Of a stretch of DNA of 64,000 nucleotides, positions 24,730 through 33,931 are shown piece after piece. The position numbers and the translations under genes were made by a program. The stretch's first letter is position 1; the number at the start of each line of letters is the position of its first letter. The notes beneath the pieces are model-generated. The model was not told where the DNA came from. It worked only from the letters and a program-made list of their open reading frames with translations, and made no database searches. Source of the stretch: Winogradskyella arenosi (GTDB lineage: Bacteria > Bacteroidota > Bacteroidia > Flavobacteriales > Flavobacteriaceae). The stretch covers positions 310,001 through 374,000 of the forward strand of contig NZ_QPJO01000002.1 in NCBI RefSeq assembly GCF_003337305.1, in the 5' to 3' direction.

Positions 24730-26082
24730 TTAATTATAACGTTTCGTGTCTTTTTCTTTTCGCATGTATTCTTCAATTTTTCGGGCTTCCCAATCCGATC
24801 CAAAGGCTTTATGATTGACAAAGACTTTATAGGCTTGTAAGCTTAGGGCTAAGCCCCAACCTAGCATGGGAAACCAAAACCATTGTATGGTAAAATAGGA
24901 GTAACGGTACCAAATAAAAATTAAAAAAGGAATGACCACACAGTAAGAAATTAGGCTGTAATAAAAGGCTTTAAGTTCTTCTACACGCTTTCTGGCTTTT
25001 ACGTAATCGTTATTAAGTCGGGCTTCTGATTTTTCTATCGTTCTAATCATTGAAATTTGTTTTGTTAGCATAGGGAGCGCAACTAAAAAGTCGTTCTCTC
25101 TTTGGTTAATTTGTATTTTTCTGTTGGTAAGCAAAGCATACCGTTGTTTTATGTTTTCTAAGCCAACCCCGCTACTTTTTTTAATAATCTGCTTGGGTTG
25201 TAAGTTGTTCATCACTACTAAGTGGTTATTGTCTTCATATATAATTATATGTAATGGCTTGGTAGATGTGACCATATTATGTTTTACAGCATTTTCTAAA
25301 AGTAACTGTAAGGCAAGCGGTACCACCTTACTTTCTGGATTTGTGGCTTTATCTGGGATCTCAAAAATGATACTATCTTCAAAGCGCATTTTTAAGAGTG
25401 ACATATAAGTTCTTGCAAAATTTAGCTCCTCATCTACGGTAACCAATTCTTTGTTTTTTTGCTCTAAGACATAGCGATAAACTTTAGATAAAGAGGTGGT
25501 GAATTTTTGGGCATTTACAGGATTTTCTTCAATTAAGCTCGTAAGTACATTTAAACTGTTAAACAAAAAATGAGGATCTAACTGATTTTTTAAAGCGTCA
25601 AATTTTGCACTAGCGGTTCCGGCAATAACCTTTTGCTCTTTAATTTTATTTTTCTGGTAGCGATTATAAAAATAAATAACATGAAATATGGTAACGATGG
25701 TTAAAGTAATCCATAAGCCAAATGAGTAACCTTGCCATGATTCTCTTTCAAAAAATGTTGTTATAGCCATGTTGTAAATCACCGTGGAAATAAATAACCG
25801 AAGGGTAAATAGCACGATTAAGGTTAGGACGGTAGATCCTATAATCCCGTAGATAATACGTTTTAATATGTCGTTATTTTCCCACTTTTGTTTTTCCATA
25901 TAATCGAAAAACCCCATGTTAGTATAGCCTAAAGCAAAGGCATATAATTGGTAGAACCCAAAGTCGGTAAAAAAATCACTGACCTTTTTATAGTCAAACC
26001 CATTAGATAATAGATTGCCTATAAGATAAACGGCTGTACCTATTAGAAACGTGAGTATAATTTTTTTTAAAGACTTTATCAT
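24730..26082 (-). CDS. LytS-type histidine kinase fused to a C-terminal 2TM domain
   Basis: 450 residues. Four membrane helices lie in residues 1-140. A His_kinase (PF06580) domain follows, with the phospho-acceptor in QLDPHFLFNSLN (H171), the N-box LLENAVKH (261-268) and the G-box GVGLENI (305-311). Residues about 357-445 are a complete 2TM domain (VKARKRVEELKAFYYSL ... FGSDWEARKIEEYM). Kinases of this class normally stop after the ATPase domain, so the fusion is the key link between 2TM proteins and LytS signalling. It is preceded by a TPR protein gene and followed by three 2TM genes and the LytTR regulator. Confidence 0.95.
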   Translation of the reverse strand: MIKSLKKIILTFLIGTAVYLIGNLLSNGFDYKKVSDFFTDFGFYQLYAFALGYTNMGFFDYMEKQKWENNDILKRIIYGIIGSTVLTLIVLFTLRLFISTVIYNMAITTFFERESWQGYSFGLWITLTIVTIFHVIYFYNRYQKNKIKEQKVIAGTASAKFDALKNQLDPHFLFNSLNVLTSLIEENPVNAQKFTTSLSKVYRYVLEQKNKELVTVDEELNFARTYMSLLKMRFEDSIIFEIPDKATNPESKVVPLALQLLLENAVKHNMVTSTKPLHIIIYEDNNHLVVMNNLQPKQIIKKSSGVGLENIKQRYALLTNRKIQINQRENDFLVALPMLTKQISMIRTIEKSEARLNNDYVKARKRVEELKAFYYSLISYCVVIPFLIFIWYRYSYFTIQWFWFPMLGWGLALSLQAYKVFVNHKAFGSDWEARKIEEYMRKEKDTKRYN

Positions 26083-26088
26083 AGTGTA

Positions 26089-26712
26089 TTAAGATTTACA
26101 TTGTTTAGCAACCCTAAGTGCGCGTTCTTTACCCCAGTTAGGATGTATGGCACTCTTTGGGTTAAAGGTATCAAAAAGATTTAATGCGGTTTCAATGTCT
26201 TCACAATATGGAGCGGTATCTTTTCCAAAATATTTAGCGCTTCCCATAGCCCAATCGGCTTTGCAAAAGGCCGCTCTTGGGTTTGTAGGGTCTAGAGTAT
26301 AAGCGTCATGGTATAGGCTGTTAATTTGAGCACTGTATTTCATGCCATAAGTCATACCGTCATAAACCACCCAATTGGTTAAAACCTGAGCTTGCATAAT
26401 AAGGAGTTCTGGGTTGTTCTCGCTAATGGCCTGTGCTAGATCTAAGTGCTTTTGAGCTTTATCTAATTGCGCTTTTAATACCACAGCGTCTTTTTCAGTC
26501 CAGCTTTTAAGACTGTTTATTTGGGCAATGTAATAATGCGGTAGCCATTCTTGGGGTTCGGCTTGTGCAATTCGTTCAAATCTATTTTCGGCCTCATCTG
26601 TTTTTCCAATTTTCCAAAGTTCAAAGGCTTTAGTCATACTGGTTTCAAAATTAGATTGTGCATGAGTTACTGTGCTAATGGCGACGACTAAGAGAAGGAT
26701 TAAATTTTTCAT
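26089..26712 (-). CDS. Secreted TPR-like protein
   Basis: 207 residues with a signal ending at THAQ (about 19). It is rich in helices with TPR-like units (FELWKIGKTDEAENRFERIA, residues about 31-50; a second unit around LDLAQAISENNPELLIMQAQ). The C-terminal part has Cys at about 150, 169 and 205. Periplasmic location is expected. It is 6 bases upstream of the kinase gene, so it is part of the 2TM operon and may deliver an envelope signal. That role is inferred from position only. Partial resemblance to tetratricopeptide proteins found next to LytS genes elsewhere. Confidence 0.8.
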   Translation of the reverse strand: MKNLILLLVVAISTVTHAQSNFETSMTKAFELWKIGKTDEAENRFERIAQAEPQEWLPHYYIAQINSLKSWTEKDAVVLKAQLDKAQKHLDLAQAISENNPELLIMQAQVLTNWVVYDGMTYGMKYSAQINSLYHDAYTLDPTNPRAAFCKADWAMGSAKYFGKDTAPYCEDIETALNLFDTFNPKSAIHPNWGKERALRVAKQCKS

Positions 26713-26732
26713 GCTGTATTGGGTTTTAAGGG

Positions 26733-26903
26733 TTATAAATTGTTTTCAAAATGATACGTCTGTTTATTATTATTATTATTATTTATAGATGTATTTTGAT
26801 AATGCTTGAGAGGCTGTTCAGCTACAGTACTTACCGGTTTTAAGGTGTGGTCTGCAATACTAATGGCTATAAGAATTATAAGTTTTGAAAGTGTAATCAT
26901 CAT
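26733..26903 (-). CDS. Possible small membrane peptide upstream of the TPR gene
   Basis: 56 codons from the ATG at 26903 to a stop at 26733. The first 16 residues are hydrophobic (ITLSKLIILIAISI), and the remainder is polar with a run of six Asn encoded by an ATT/AAT repeat. It ends 20 bases before the TPR gene, on the same strand. No family recognised. It may be real, as the first gene of the 2TM operon, or chance. Confidence 0.3.
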   Translation of the reverse strand: MMITLSKLIILIAISIADHTLKPVSTVAEQPLKHYQNTSINNNNNNKQTYHFENNL

Positions 26904-27327
26904 ATATGCGATTTTGTATAAAGCAAATATCTAGAGATAGGTCGGAATTAAATAAAGCGATATACCGAAGTGTCAATTTTTAATGATGAATTGTAATCTT
27001 GTTATAAGCGAATAAAAAAAGGCGAGTTTTAGTCTGAAGAAAATCTCTAAACTGCCTTTAAATTTGATGTGCTTTTTGAAGTTCCATTGATGATGTTAAC
27101 CTAATAAGGCTTCTGTTTATGGGCCGTATAAAGGATAAATAGGGAATGGTAGACTGCCCTAAATCGCTACGGATTATGTATGAAGCAAAACTCCTTGAAT
27201 GCAAATAGAGAATAAAGTCTTACAAACCTCAAAAAGTCTCAAAGTTGTCCCTTTGTTGAAATGATTTATACTGAAAGTGAGTTCGCTTAGCATATAAAAG
27301 ATGAATGTATCGCTAAGGGGCTCATGC
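26904..27327. other. Intergenic stretch between the 2TM operon and the acylase operon
   Basis: 424 bases. It contains the terminator at 27012-27059. The rest, about 27060-27327, shows no open frame or motif I can support. A leader or a degenerated gene is possible. Confidence 0.5.
27012..27059 (-). terminator. Terminator-like hairpin downstream of the acylase operon
   Basis: Arms AAAGGC (27018-27023) and GCCTTT (27054-27059) with partial inner pairing (AGTTTTAG against CTAAACT). Read on the minus strand it is followed by a run of T. It lies 270 bases past the last gene, so the operon would have a long 3' end. Confidence 0.5.
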
Positions 27328-27681
27328 TTATTCTTTAATCAGTCTTCGCAATTGTGTTCCAAAAATACCAGCAATTCCCGCTGCTAACCCGCCTATTATT
27401 CCTGTAACCACCATAAGCAGATATGGATTCCCCTCTAAAGGAAGTAAGACGGCAATGCGTTTTGCCATGATAAAGTTGTTGGAAGCGCTTAAATAATAAC
27501 TCCAAAGAAACCATAATAAAAAGATGCCTAAGAAAGGGATAAAGAATACAGTTGCTTTTTTTAGCGGAACAAGGAAGGCAGCTCCGATAGCCGCAAGCAT
27601 TACAGACCACCAAGGCAAAAATAAAGCGAATAAAAAAGCTAATACAATTGTAATACTAAAATGGAGTAGGTTATGACGCAT
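27328..27681 (-). CDS. Small membrane protein downstream of penicillin acylase
   Basis: 117 residues from ATG at 27681, whose first base overlaps the last base of the acylase stop codon (TAATG). The frame is open further upstream to 27777, but that part lies inside the acylase gene. Four hydrophobic helices fill the sequence (FSITIVLAFLFALFL, MLAAIGAAFLVPL, VFFIPFLGIFLLWFLW, MVVTGIIGGLAAGIAG). It ends with a basic LRRLIKE. No family recognised. Overlap suggests translational coupling with the acylase. Confidence 0.75.
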   Translation of the reverse strand: MRHNLLHFSITIVLAFLFALFLPWWSVMLAAIGAAFLVPLKKATVFFIPFLGIFLLWFLWSYYLSASNNFIMAKRIAVLLPLEGNPYLLMVVTGIIGGLAAGIAGIFGTQLRRLIKE

Positions 27682-30092
27682 TATTTTAGAGGTGTTAAAG
27701 TTTGAGTTCCAATAATGGCTTTTGTAGCCGTATCGTTGGGTAAAAAATGAAGTTGGTAATAGTCTCCTGCGGCCCATTTGTCAATAAAATTATCATAAAA
27801 CTGGCTACCAGGATTACCCGATTGCCCACCAGGGTAAATGCCTAAGGCGGTAGGAGGCGAAGTCATTTCTACAATCATCCGCCAAGACGGTCCCCAGTTT
27901 TCAGCGGTCGCATTGACAATGTTTTTTCCGCCACCAATAGGAATATTAAATCTGGAAAATGCCGGAAGTGCTTGTAATAGATGTCCAGCAAAAGTGCCCT
28001 TGTAATTTACCCATTTAAGGCTGCCGTGTTTTGTCTTCCAGGTATTGAGGTTTTTAACGGCTTCACTAAAACTTAAACGGAACAAATCTTTAGCCGTTTC
28101 TTTTTCAGGCGTGTTTATAAGGTCCATAAAATCATCATCCCCATTGTTTTTTAAAAGCGCAATGGTTTGGTAAGTAAATGGTGTGGTTAGGGCCATATTT
28201 TCAACCTCAAATTCATCCCAAACCATGTCGTAGAGTACATCCCACCAAGCTTTCCAAATACTCGGGCCAAATTCATCCATAGCATTATTATAATCCCAAT
28301 GTTTAGCCAATTGGTAAATTTCTTTTTCGTCTGAATTAAAACGAGTGGTGTCCATGAGAGACAGCATATAAGGCATCAGTTCTGATGCTTTTAAGTTATA
28401 ATTATTGTTCTGTAGATCCTTAAAATCATCAACGCTAAATTGCGCTTTAGAGTTAAAGTAATTGTTAATCACCCGATTGCGGTAGGTTTCATAACCGTCA
28501 TTAAAAACGTAGAACGGGTAGGCTTCATCTACTGGGGTTTGGTTGGCAGAACTTACAAATCCTCGCTTCGGATTTTTTACGTGGGCATTGAATTTTTGAG
28601 GGATAAAACTTTGCCAATCGTTTTCGGGTTGGCTTCCGTCCATTACAAATTTACCTTGACCTTCCCATTTGTTAGGAAATTGACCTTGAACCCATAGGGC
28701 AATATCACCTTCTGTAGAGGCAAAAACAAAATTCTGTGCTGGGGCCACCCAATGTTTTAGCGCCTTTTTGTAATCGTCATAATTTTTGGCTTTATTCATT
28801 TCGGTAAATGTTTTTTGTCCATTTCCAGGGATAAAACCTGTCCACTGCATGGCATAGCCCGATAAATTATTGTCCGATTTAAAATTTTTATCGTAAACCA
28901 CAGGACCATGATGCGTATACAACACGGTATCGCGGTAGGCTTCTTGGCCTCTAATTTTAATGTGTTCTACACGTTTTTTTAGAGGCTTCCATTCTTTGTT
29001 GTATTTGTAATGCGTGCGGTTGGTATTAAATTCAATTTTATACCAATCAATAACATCGCGTGTGGCGTTGGTTTCTCCCCAAGAAATATGTTCGTTAAAA
29101 CCAGAAATTATGCCTAAAGCTCCGGGAAGCGTAGCACCAAAAACATTATGATTTGGTGTGCTTAATTGCATAACAAACCAAATATTGGGTAAGTTTAAAC
29201 CGAGATGGGGATCATTGGCTAAGATAGCATGTCCTGTAGCTGATTTTTCTTTAGATACCGCCCAGTTATTACTCCCGTAATTGGGGTCGGGCTTGGTAAT
29301 GGTTTCAGCAACGGCTTCTAAAACAGGTTCGGTATTAGGATGTGGCGTCTGCAGGACGTTAATAAAACTCCAGTCGTGATCTTTAGGAATAATAGGTTCT
29401 GTATAGTTATAAAAATCAGGAAATAATAAATCAAAACGGGCCTTGCCAAACAAACGTAAGGCATTTGTGTTTTCCATATCATTATCACCACCCGCCAACA
29501 TTTTAGTCATATACATTAATAGTAAGGCTGTTTTTTTAGGAGTCCAAGCTTCAGGCTGGTAATCCAATAACTTGTATTCTACTGGATAATCTTCAGGTTT
29601 TAAGTGCGCTATATAGCTGTTTACGCCATCGGCATAGGCCTGAACCTGAGCTAAAGTTGTTGGGTCTTCGCTCATTTTTTTTAGGGTTTGTTCCGCGCCA
29701 TAAACCATACCGCGTCTTCGTTCTTGTCGGTCATAATTTAAAGCAGCTTCTCCTATAATTTCGGATAGACGCCCAGAAGCGGCAAAAGTTTGAAATTCCA
29801 TCTGCCATAAGCGGTGCTTGGCGGTAAGATAACCTTGAGCACGGTATAAATCGTTTTCATTTTGAGCAAAAACATGAGGAATAAGTTGAGCATCATAGTG
29901 TACGGTGACCTTGTCTTTGAGATTTGGAATACTAAGGGTGCCTGTGGTGGTTTCATCCGTTTCATTTTGCCAAATACCGGTGTAAGGATTGAGAAATTTT
30001 CCGATTGGAGGTACAGATCCAAATTTAACGTTTAATCCATAGCCTACAGAAAGCATTAGTAGAAAGGAAGCAATTAGTTTAATAGCGTTCAT
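27681..30092 (-). CDS. Penicillin acylase family (Ntn) amidase
   Basis: 803 residues from ATG at 30092, chosen because it opens a signal peptide (MNAIKLIASFLLMLSVGYG); the frame is open 24 codons further upstream. The alpha-chain part includes VHYDAQLIPHVFAQNENDLY. The autocatalytic cleavage site and nucleophile Ser are in NYGSNNWAVSK (about residue 275), and later NDPHLGLNLPNIWF and GGQSGNPGSQFYDNF are typical of the family. Members are periplasmic N-terminal-nucleophile hydrolases that cut amides such as acyl-homoserine lactones or beta-lactams; the substrate cannot be told. Co-transcribed with a small membrane protein. Confidence 0.92.
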   Translation of the reverse strand: MNAIKLIASFLLMLSVGYGLNVKFGSVPPIGKFLNPYTGIWQNETDETTTGTLSIPNLKDKVTVHYDAQLIPHVFAQNENDLYRAQGYLTAKHRLWQMEFQTFAASGRLSEIIGEAALNYDRQERRRGMVYGAEQTLKKMSEDPTTLAQVQAYADGVNSYIAHLKPEDYPVEYKLLDYQPEAWTPKKTALLLMYMTKMLAGGDNDMENTNALRLFGKARFDLLFPDFYNYTEPIIPKDHDWSFINVLQTPHPNTEPVLEAVAETITKPDPNYGSNNWAVSKEKSATGHAILANDPHLGLNLPNIWFVMQLSTPNHNVFGATLPGALGIISGFNEHISWGETNATRDVIDWYKIEFNTNRTHYKYNKEWKPLKKRVEHIKIRGQEAYRDTVLYTHHGPVVYDKNFKSDNNLSGYAMQWTGFIPGNGQKTFTEMNKAKNYDDYKKALKHWVAPAQNFVFASTEGDIALWVQGQFPNKWEGQGKFVMDGSQPENDWQSFIPQKFNAHVKNPKRGFVSSANQTPVDEAYPFYVFNDGYETYRNRVINNYFNSKAQFSVDDFKDLQNNNYNLKASELMPYMLSLMDTTRFNSDEKEIYQLAKHWDYNNAMDEFGPSIWKAWWDVLYDMVWDEFEVENMALTTPFTYQTIALLKNNGDDDFMDLINTPEKETAKDLFRLSFSEAVKNLNTWKTKHGSLKWVNYKGTFAGHLLQALPAFSRFNIPIGGGKNIVNATAENWGPSWRMIVEMTSPPTALGIYPGGQSGNPGSQFYDNFIDKWAAGDYYQLHFLPNDTATKAIIGTQTLTPLK

Positions 30093-30467
30093 AAATAATA
30101 ATATAGAGAACTTAAAAATAAGGAATTTATAGGCAATTTGATAAGGCTCTAAGTGAAGACTCAAAATTTATAAAACTTTGAATGGGGTTTATGGACTTCA
30201 AAAATCAAGCTAAAAGTTCAAATTGATCCACGCTGAGCTCCCTTAAATACAAGATAAAACAAACCTGTGTATCAAAGGGAATGAAAATTTACTAACCGAT
30301 AAATTTTAGAGTTATAAAGTCTGAATTAATTTAAAATTAAAGACTTACGCTAAGTGCTAAAAAGAATTTTAATAGAAGGAATGAGCCCTACAACTAGGGG
30401 TGATTGGTACGAAATGAGGACTTAGAGTTTTAGAATTGGATATATTGGTCCGAGTTTAGGCCATAAT
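30093..30467. other. Gene-free stretch
   Basis: 375 bases between two minus-strand genes. AT-rich with several short GC-richer blocks and no convincing open frame, hairpin with T run, or promoter box. I see nothing I can name. Confidence 0.5.
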
Positions 30468-30764
30468 TTAGCGTAAAACCAATTTTTTAACCACGTCTTT
30501 GCGGAGGGATTCGTTAAGCATTTTTACAATTTTCTCCCTTCCGTAGCTAAGTTCTTCACGTAGCACGCTAGAACTAAGTTGTACGTAGAGCGTTCCATTT
30601 TTAAGTTCAATGGCTGTGGTGTAATTGTTAACACCATTTCCCATAAGTTTTGTCCAAGCTTCTCGGACATCCACCTTATCTAATCCCGATTGTAAATTAT
30701 TGGTTTCAACAAATTCCTTTAAAATATCTTGTATGGATTGGTTGTCGTTATTGCGTTTTGCCAT
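30468..30764 (-). CDS. DUF721/DciA-like protein
   Basis: 98 residues. Sequence WTKLMGNGVNNYTTAIELKNGTLYVQLSSSVLREEL is the typical DUF721 core, a KH-like fold. DciA proteins load the replicative helicase in bacteria that lack DnaC; this short form contains only the core. The gene lies near recF on the same strand, a common arrangement for the family. Basic residues at the ends would suit nucleic acid binding. Helicase loading by this short member is inferred from the family, not shown. Confidence 0.85.
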   Translation of the reverse strand: MAKRNNDNQSIQDILKEFVETNNLQSGLDKVDVREAWTKLMGNGVNNYTTAIELKNGTLYVQLSSSVLREELSYGREKIVKMLNESLRKDVVKKLVLR

Positions 30765-30787
30765 GGTATTTTGCTATTGCGTTAGGG

Positions 30788-31234
30788 TCAATTTTGTAAT
30801 GCGTCAGCGTTGTCTTCTTTCAAATCTAAACGAATAGGAGTATAACGTTTATACAAATATACGTTTTCATCTTCATTTATAATTTTTAGTTGCTCCGAGC
30901 TGGCCTCTAAAATGGTTTCTTTCCATTGCGCATAAGGGGTGGTGTAGTAGATGTTTAATTCATCATTCTCAATACGTAACTCAATACGTTCTGCGTCTGC
31001 AGAAGTGTAATACGTGTCATTTAAACCGGGTTTAAGTTTTTTTCTAAAGCCTTTTAAACTGTCATTAACACTAATAAAATCTATGGTTTCATTATAAGGA
31101 TAAGTCTTTTTGCTTCCGTCTGCTAAGGTGACCTCTTCAATTTCCCAATAACCTTGTAAATGCGCTATGTGAGCTTCGGGGTGTTTAGAACAACTGCATA
31201 GAATGAGGCATAGGAGCCAAAAATAGGTTTTCAT
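30788..31234 (-). CDS. Lipocalin-like lipoprotein
   Basis: 148 residues with a lipoprotein signal [15 protein letters not shown] (Cys at 15). The mature protein has a lipocalin-like opening ([15 protein letters not shown]) and alternating strands that could form a small beta barrel. It overlaps recF by 4 bases (ATGA type) and precedes the DciA-like gene by 23 bases, so the three form an operon. Neighbour function gives no hint, since recF-linked lipoproteins of this type are frequent in Flavobacteriaceae and uncharacterised. Confidence 0.78.
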   Translation of the reverse strand: MKTYFWLLCLILCSCSKHPEAHIAHLQGYWEIEEVTLADGSKKTYPYNETIDFISVNDSLKGFRKKLKPGLNDTYYTSADAERIELRIENDELNIYYTTPYAQWKETILEASSEQLKIINEDENVYLYKRYTPIRLDLKEDNADALQN

Positions 31235-32310
31235 AATTTAAACATTTTATACGATTGGTGGGTTTGTTTTATCACATTTTCGGTACGTTCAGCATGGGTG
31301 TCACTGATAAAAATTTGCCCAAAGTGATCATCATCAACGAGGTTAATAATCTGTGCGACTCTGTTTTCATCGAGTTTATCAAAGATATCATCTAAGAGTA
31401 AGATGGGCGATACACCACTTTGTTGTTTTATAAAATCGAATTGCGCTAATTTTAAAGCGATTAAAAAGGATTTTTGTTGCCCTTGACTTCCAAATTTCTT
31501 AATAGGAAAATCGTCAATTAAAAATACCATATCGTCTTTATGCGTCCCCACGCTAGTGTATTGAAGGGCTTTATCTTTATTAATGTTTTTATGTAGTAAA
31601 TCGATTAATTCACTATCAAACAAATCACTTTTATATTTAAGGTCAATGGCTTCTTTACTTTGACTAATGGCTTCGTAGCGTGCTTTAAAGATAGGGATGA
31701 AGGTCTTTAAAAAAGCATCTCGTTTTTTAAATATTTCTGTACCATAGCTGTGAAGTTGTTCGTTATACACGGCCAAGGTATCTGCATTAAAGGTATTATT
31801 AAGGGCGAAATATTTTAATAAAGCATTTCGTTGACTTAAGACCTTATTATAATTAATAAGTTCTAATAAATAATATTTATCACTTTGAGAGATGACACTA
31901 TCAATAAATTTTCGTCGGGTGTCACTTCCTTCTATAATAAGGTCACGATCGGCAGGCGATATAATAACTAAAGGAATAAAACCAATATGCTCGCTAAATT
32001 TGTCATAAGCTTTAGCGTTTCGTTTAATGACCTTTTTTTGGCCGCGTTTTAAAGAGACTATAATTTTTTCAGGACGGTCATTTTTAGTAAAATTTCCATC
32101 GACAACAAAAAACTCAGCATTGTGGTTGATATTTTGAACCGCAATAGGATTAAAGTAACTTTTTCCGAAGGCTAAATGATAAATAGCATCTAATGCGTTT
32201 GTTTTTCCGATGCCATTGGCACCAACGAAGCAATTTATTTTGGCGTCGAAATCGAAAACCTGACTTTCAAAATTTTTGTAATTAACTAAAGATAGTGAGT
32301 TTAGATTCAT
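31231..32310 (-). CDS. recF: RecF, DNA gap repair/replication-restart ATPase
   Basis: 359 residues, the usual RecF length. The opening [20 protein letters not shown] is typical, with Walker [13 protein letters not shown] (about 30-41), a signature motif region around [18 protein letters not shown], and Walker [16 protein letters not shown] (about 300-314). RecF binds gapped DNA with RecO and RecR and helps load RecA in the cytoplasm. It is the first gene of an operon with the lipoprotein and the DciA-like protein. Confidence 0.96.
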   Translation of the reverse strand: MNLNSLSLVNYKNFESQVFDFDAKINCFVGANGIGKTNALDAIYHLAFGKSYFNPIAVQNINHNAEFFVVDGNFTKNDRPEKIIVSLKRGQKKVIKRNAKAYDKFSEHIGFIPLVIISPADRDLIIEGSDTRRKFIDSVISQSDKYYLLELINYNKVLSQRNALLKYFALNNTFNADTLAVYNEQLHSYGTEIFKKRDAFLKTFIPIFKARYEAISQSKEAIDLKYKSDLFDSELIDLLHKNINKDKALQYTSVGTHKDDMVFLIDDFPIKKFGSQGQQKSFLIALKLAQFDFIKQQSGVSPILLLDDIFDKLDENRVAQIINLVDDDHFGQIFISDTHAERTENVIKQTHQSYKMFKL

Positions 32311-32375
32311 GAAAAGGTAACGTTAGGCCTGTATTTACTGCTGTAAAGGCACATTTGAGCGAGTTATTAATTATT

Positions 32376-32383
32376 CAAAAATA
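32376..32383 (-). promoter_or_regulatory. -7 box for recF
   Basis: On the minus strand this is TATTTTTG, a TAnnTTTG match, 66 bases before the recF ATG at 32310. A TTG lies 24 bases further upstream (32410-32408), slightly outside the usual spacing. Confidence 0.35.
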
Positions 32384-32419
32384 ACAAATAAATAGGCTTT
32401 TAAATCCCAATAAAAATTT

Positions 32420-32427
32420 TATTTTTG
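32420..32427 (+). promoter_or_regulatory. -7 box for the TPR membrane protein gene
   Basis: TATTTTTG matches TAnnTTTG and lies 22 bases before the ATG at 32450. The region is shared with the divergent recF promoter. Confidence 0.4.
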
Positions 32428-32449
32428 CGCACGCACAAAATGACACATT

Positions 32450-33223
32450 ATGGCAACGTATAAGAAAAGAGGCTACAAACCGAAAACGAAAAAAGAGAAA
32501 GAGCAGGAAGAGATTATCGATGATAGTAACTCTACAACTGCTGAAGTATTTAATACTTTAGATGAAGGCGCTTCTAGAACTGAAGAGTGGGCCGTAGCAA
32601 ACCAAAAATATATTTTAGGTATTGTAGGGGCTATTGCTGTAGTCGTTTTAGGATACTTAGGGTATAACAAACTTGTGGCAGAACCACAAGAGCGTGAAGC
32701 TATGAATGAAATGTACACCGCTAAAAAGTATTTTGACGATGCTGTTTCTGGTGTGTCTTCAGATTCACTTTACAGAATGGCTTTAGAAGGTGGCGAAGGT
32801 AAATACGGAATGTTAGATATTGCAAGTGAGTATAGCGGAAGTCCTGCGGCGAACTTAGCAAACTACTACGCTGGTATGGCTTACTTAAACTTAAAAGATT
32901 ACCAAAATGCGATTACGTATTTAAGTGATTTTTCTAGCGATGATAAAATGTTAAGTCCTATTGCTAAAGGTGGTATTGGAGACGCTTTTATGCAATTAGA
33001 GCAACCTTCAGATGCTTTAGGGTACTATGAAGATGCATTTAAAGCTAACGATAACAATTTTACGACACCTATGTACTTAATGAAAGCTGCTAAAGTGGCT
33101 ATCACTTTAGGTGAAAATGACAAGGCTTTAACATATTTAAAGCGTATTAAAACGGATTATTCTACGTCTACTGAAGCGAAGAATGTAGATGTTTTAATAG
33201 GAAAAGTAGAAGCAAGCTTGTAA
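32450..33223 (+). CDS. Membrane-anchored TPR protein (YfgM/TolA-binding-like)
   Basis: 257 residues. The N-terminus is basic (ATYKKRGYKPKTKKEKEQ), followed by an acidic linker and one membrane helix (YILGIVGAIAVVVLGYLGY, about 62-80). The rest is helical with TPR units (AANLANYYAGMAYLNLKDYQ and DALGYYEDAFKANDNNF). This architecture is that of YfgM-type proteins, in which the C-terminal TPR domain faces the periplasm and assists envelope folding. The gene is three bases upstream of ribH and is probably co-transcribed with it. That link is common in this group without a known reason. Confidence 0.85.
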   Translation: MATYKKRGYKPKTKKEKEQEEIIDDSNSTTAEVFNTLDEGASRTEEWAVANQKYILGIVGAIAVVVLGYLGYNKLVAEPQEREAMNEMYTAKKYFDDAVSGVSSDSLYRMALEGGEGKYGMLDIASEYSGSPAANLANYYAGMAYLNLKDYQNAITYLSDFSSDDKMLSPIAKGGIGDAFMQLEQPSDALGYYEDAFKANDNNFTTPMYLMKAAKVAITLGENDKALTYLKRIKTDYSTSTEAKNVDVLIGKVEASL

Positions 33224-33226
33224 GAT

Positions 33227-33736
33227 ATGGCAACGGCAAATCATAATTTATCGGCATACGATAAAGCAACAATCCCAAACGCGAAAGATTTTCGGTTTGG
33301 GATTGTTGTTTCAGAATGGAACGATGAAATCACCGAAGGTTTATGGCAAGGCGCATTCGATGCCTTAATAGACTGTGGTGCGGTAAAAGAAAATATAGTA
33401 CGTTGGAATGTGCCAGGAGCTTTTGAGCTAACTTACGGTGCAGCACGTATGAGTAAAAGTATCTACGCTGAATCTGGAATGCTAGATGCTATTATTGTTA
33501 TTGGTTGTGTAATTCAAGGCGAAACCAAACATTTCGATTTTGTATGCGAAGGCGTTACACAAGGTATCAAAGATCTTAATGTACAAGGTGACATTCCTGT
33601 TATCTTTTGTGTGCTTACTGACAATAACAAACAGCAATCTTTAGATCGCTCTGGAGGTATTCACGGAAACAAAGGTACCGAAGCGGCCATTGCAGCGATA
33701 AAAATGGCAGTTCTCCGAAAAGATTCAGCCTTATAG
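33227..33736 (+). CDS. ribH: 6,7-dimethyl-8-ribityllumazine synthase
   Basis: 169 residues. Substrate-binding and catalytic segments are visible: FGIVVSEWNDEIT, the pyrimidine-site stretch VPGAFELTYGA, VIGCVIQGETKHFDFV with the catalytic His, and NKGTEAA near the end. It makes 6,7-dimethyl-8-ribityllumazine from 5-amino-6-ribitylaminouracil and 3,4-dihydroxy-2-butanone 4-phosphate, the step before riboflavin synthase, in the cytoplasm. It usually forms pentamers or 60-mers. A hairpin terminator follows 35 bases after the stop. Confidence 0.97.
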   Translation: MATANHNLSAYDKATIPNAKDFRFGIVVSEWNDEITEGLWQGAFDALIDCGAVKENIVRWNVPGAFELTYGAARMSKSIYAESGMLDAIIVIGCVIQGETKHFDFVCEGVTQGIKDLNVQGDIPVIFCVLTDNNKQQSLDRSGGIHGNKGTEAAIAAIKMAVLRKDSAL

Positions 33737-33770
33737 AATTAGCGCTATTTATAAGCTTTAAAACTTTAAA

Positions 33771-33813
33771 ATAATCCATATCCTATGACATATGATGTGG
33801 ATTATTTGGTTTT
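33771..33813 (+). terminator. Terminator after ribH
   Basis: Arms ATAATCCATATC and GATGTGGATTAT pair with one G-T mismatch around an 11-base loop and are followed by a T-rich stretch. Confidence 0.6.
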
Positions 33814-33895
33814 ACTCAACTGCCAACACAGGCGTGGCATCCTTTTTGTTGATAATTTTAAGGTATCCTTAAGGAATTTTTCCTTGTATTTTCAG

Positions 33896-33903
33896 TACTT
33901 TTG
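33896..33903 (+). promoter_or_regulatory. -7 box for the small-protein/mutL operon
   Basis: TACTTTTG matches TAnnTTTG, 28 bases before the TTG start at 33932. No -33 TTG at the proper distance. Confidence 0.4.
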
Positions 33904-33931
33904 AGATTCATCAAGTTAAATTAAGAGGTAG

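Noticed and set aside
24723-24821. Upstream extension of the third 2TM gene
   Set aside because: Lies inside the kinase gene and has no similarity to the paralogues; ATG at 24722 fits the family.
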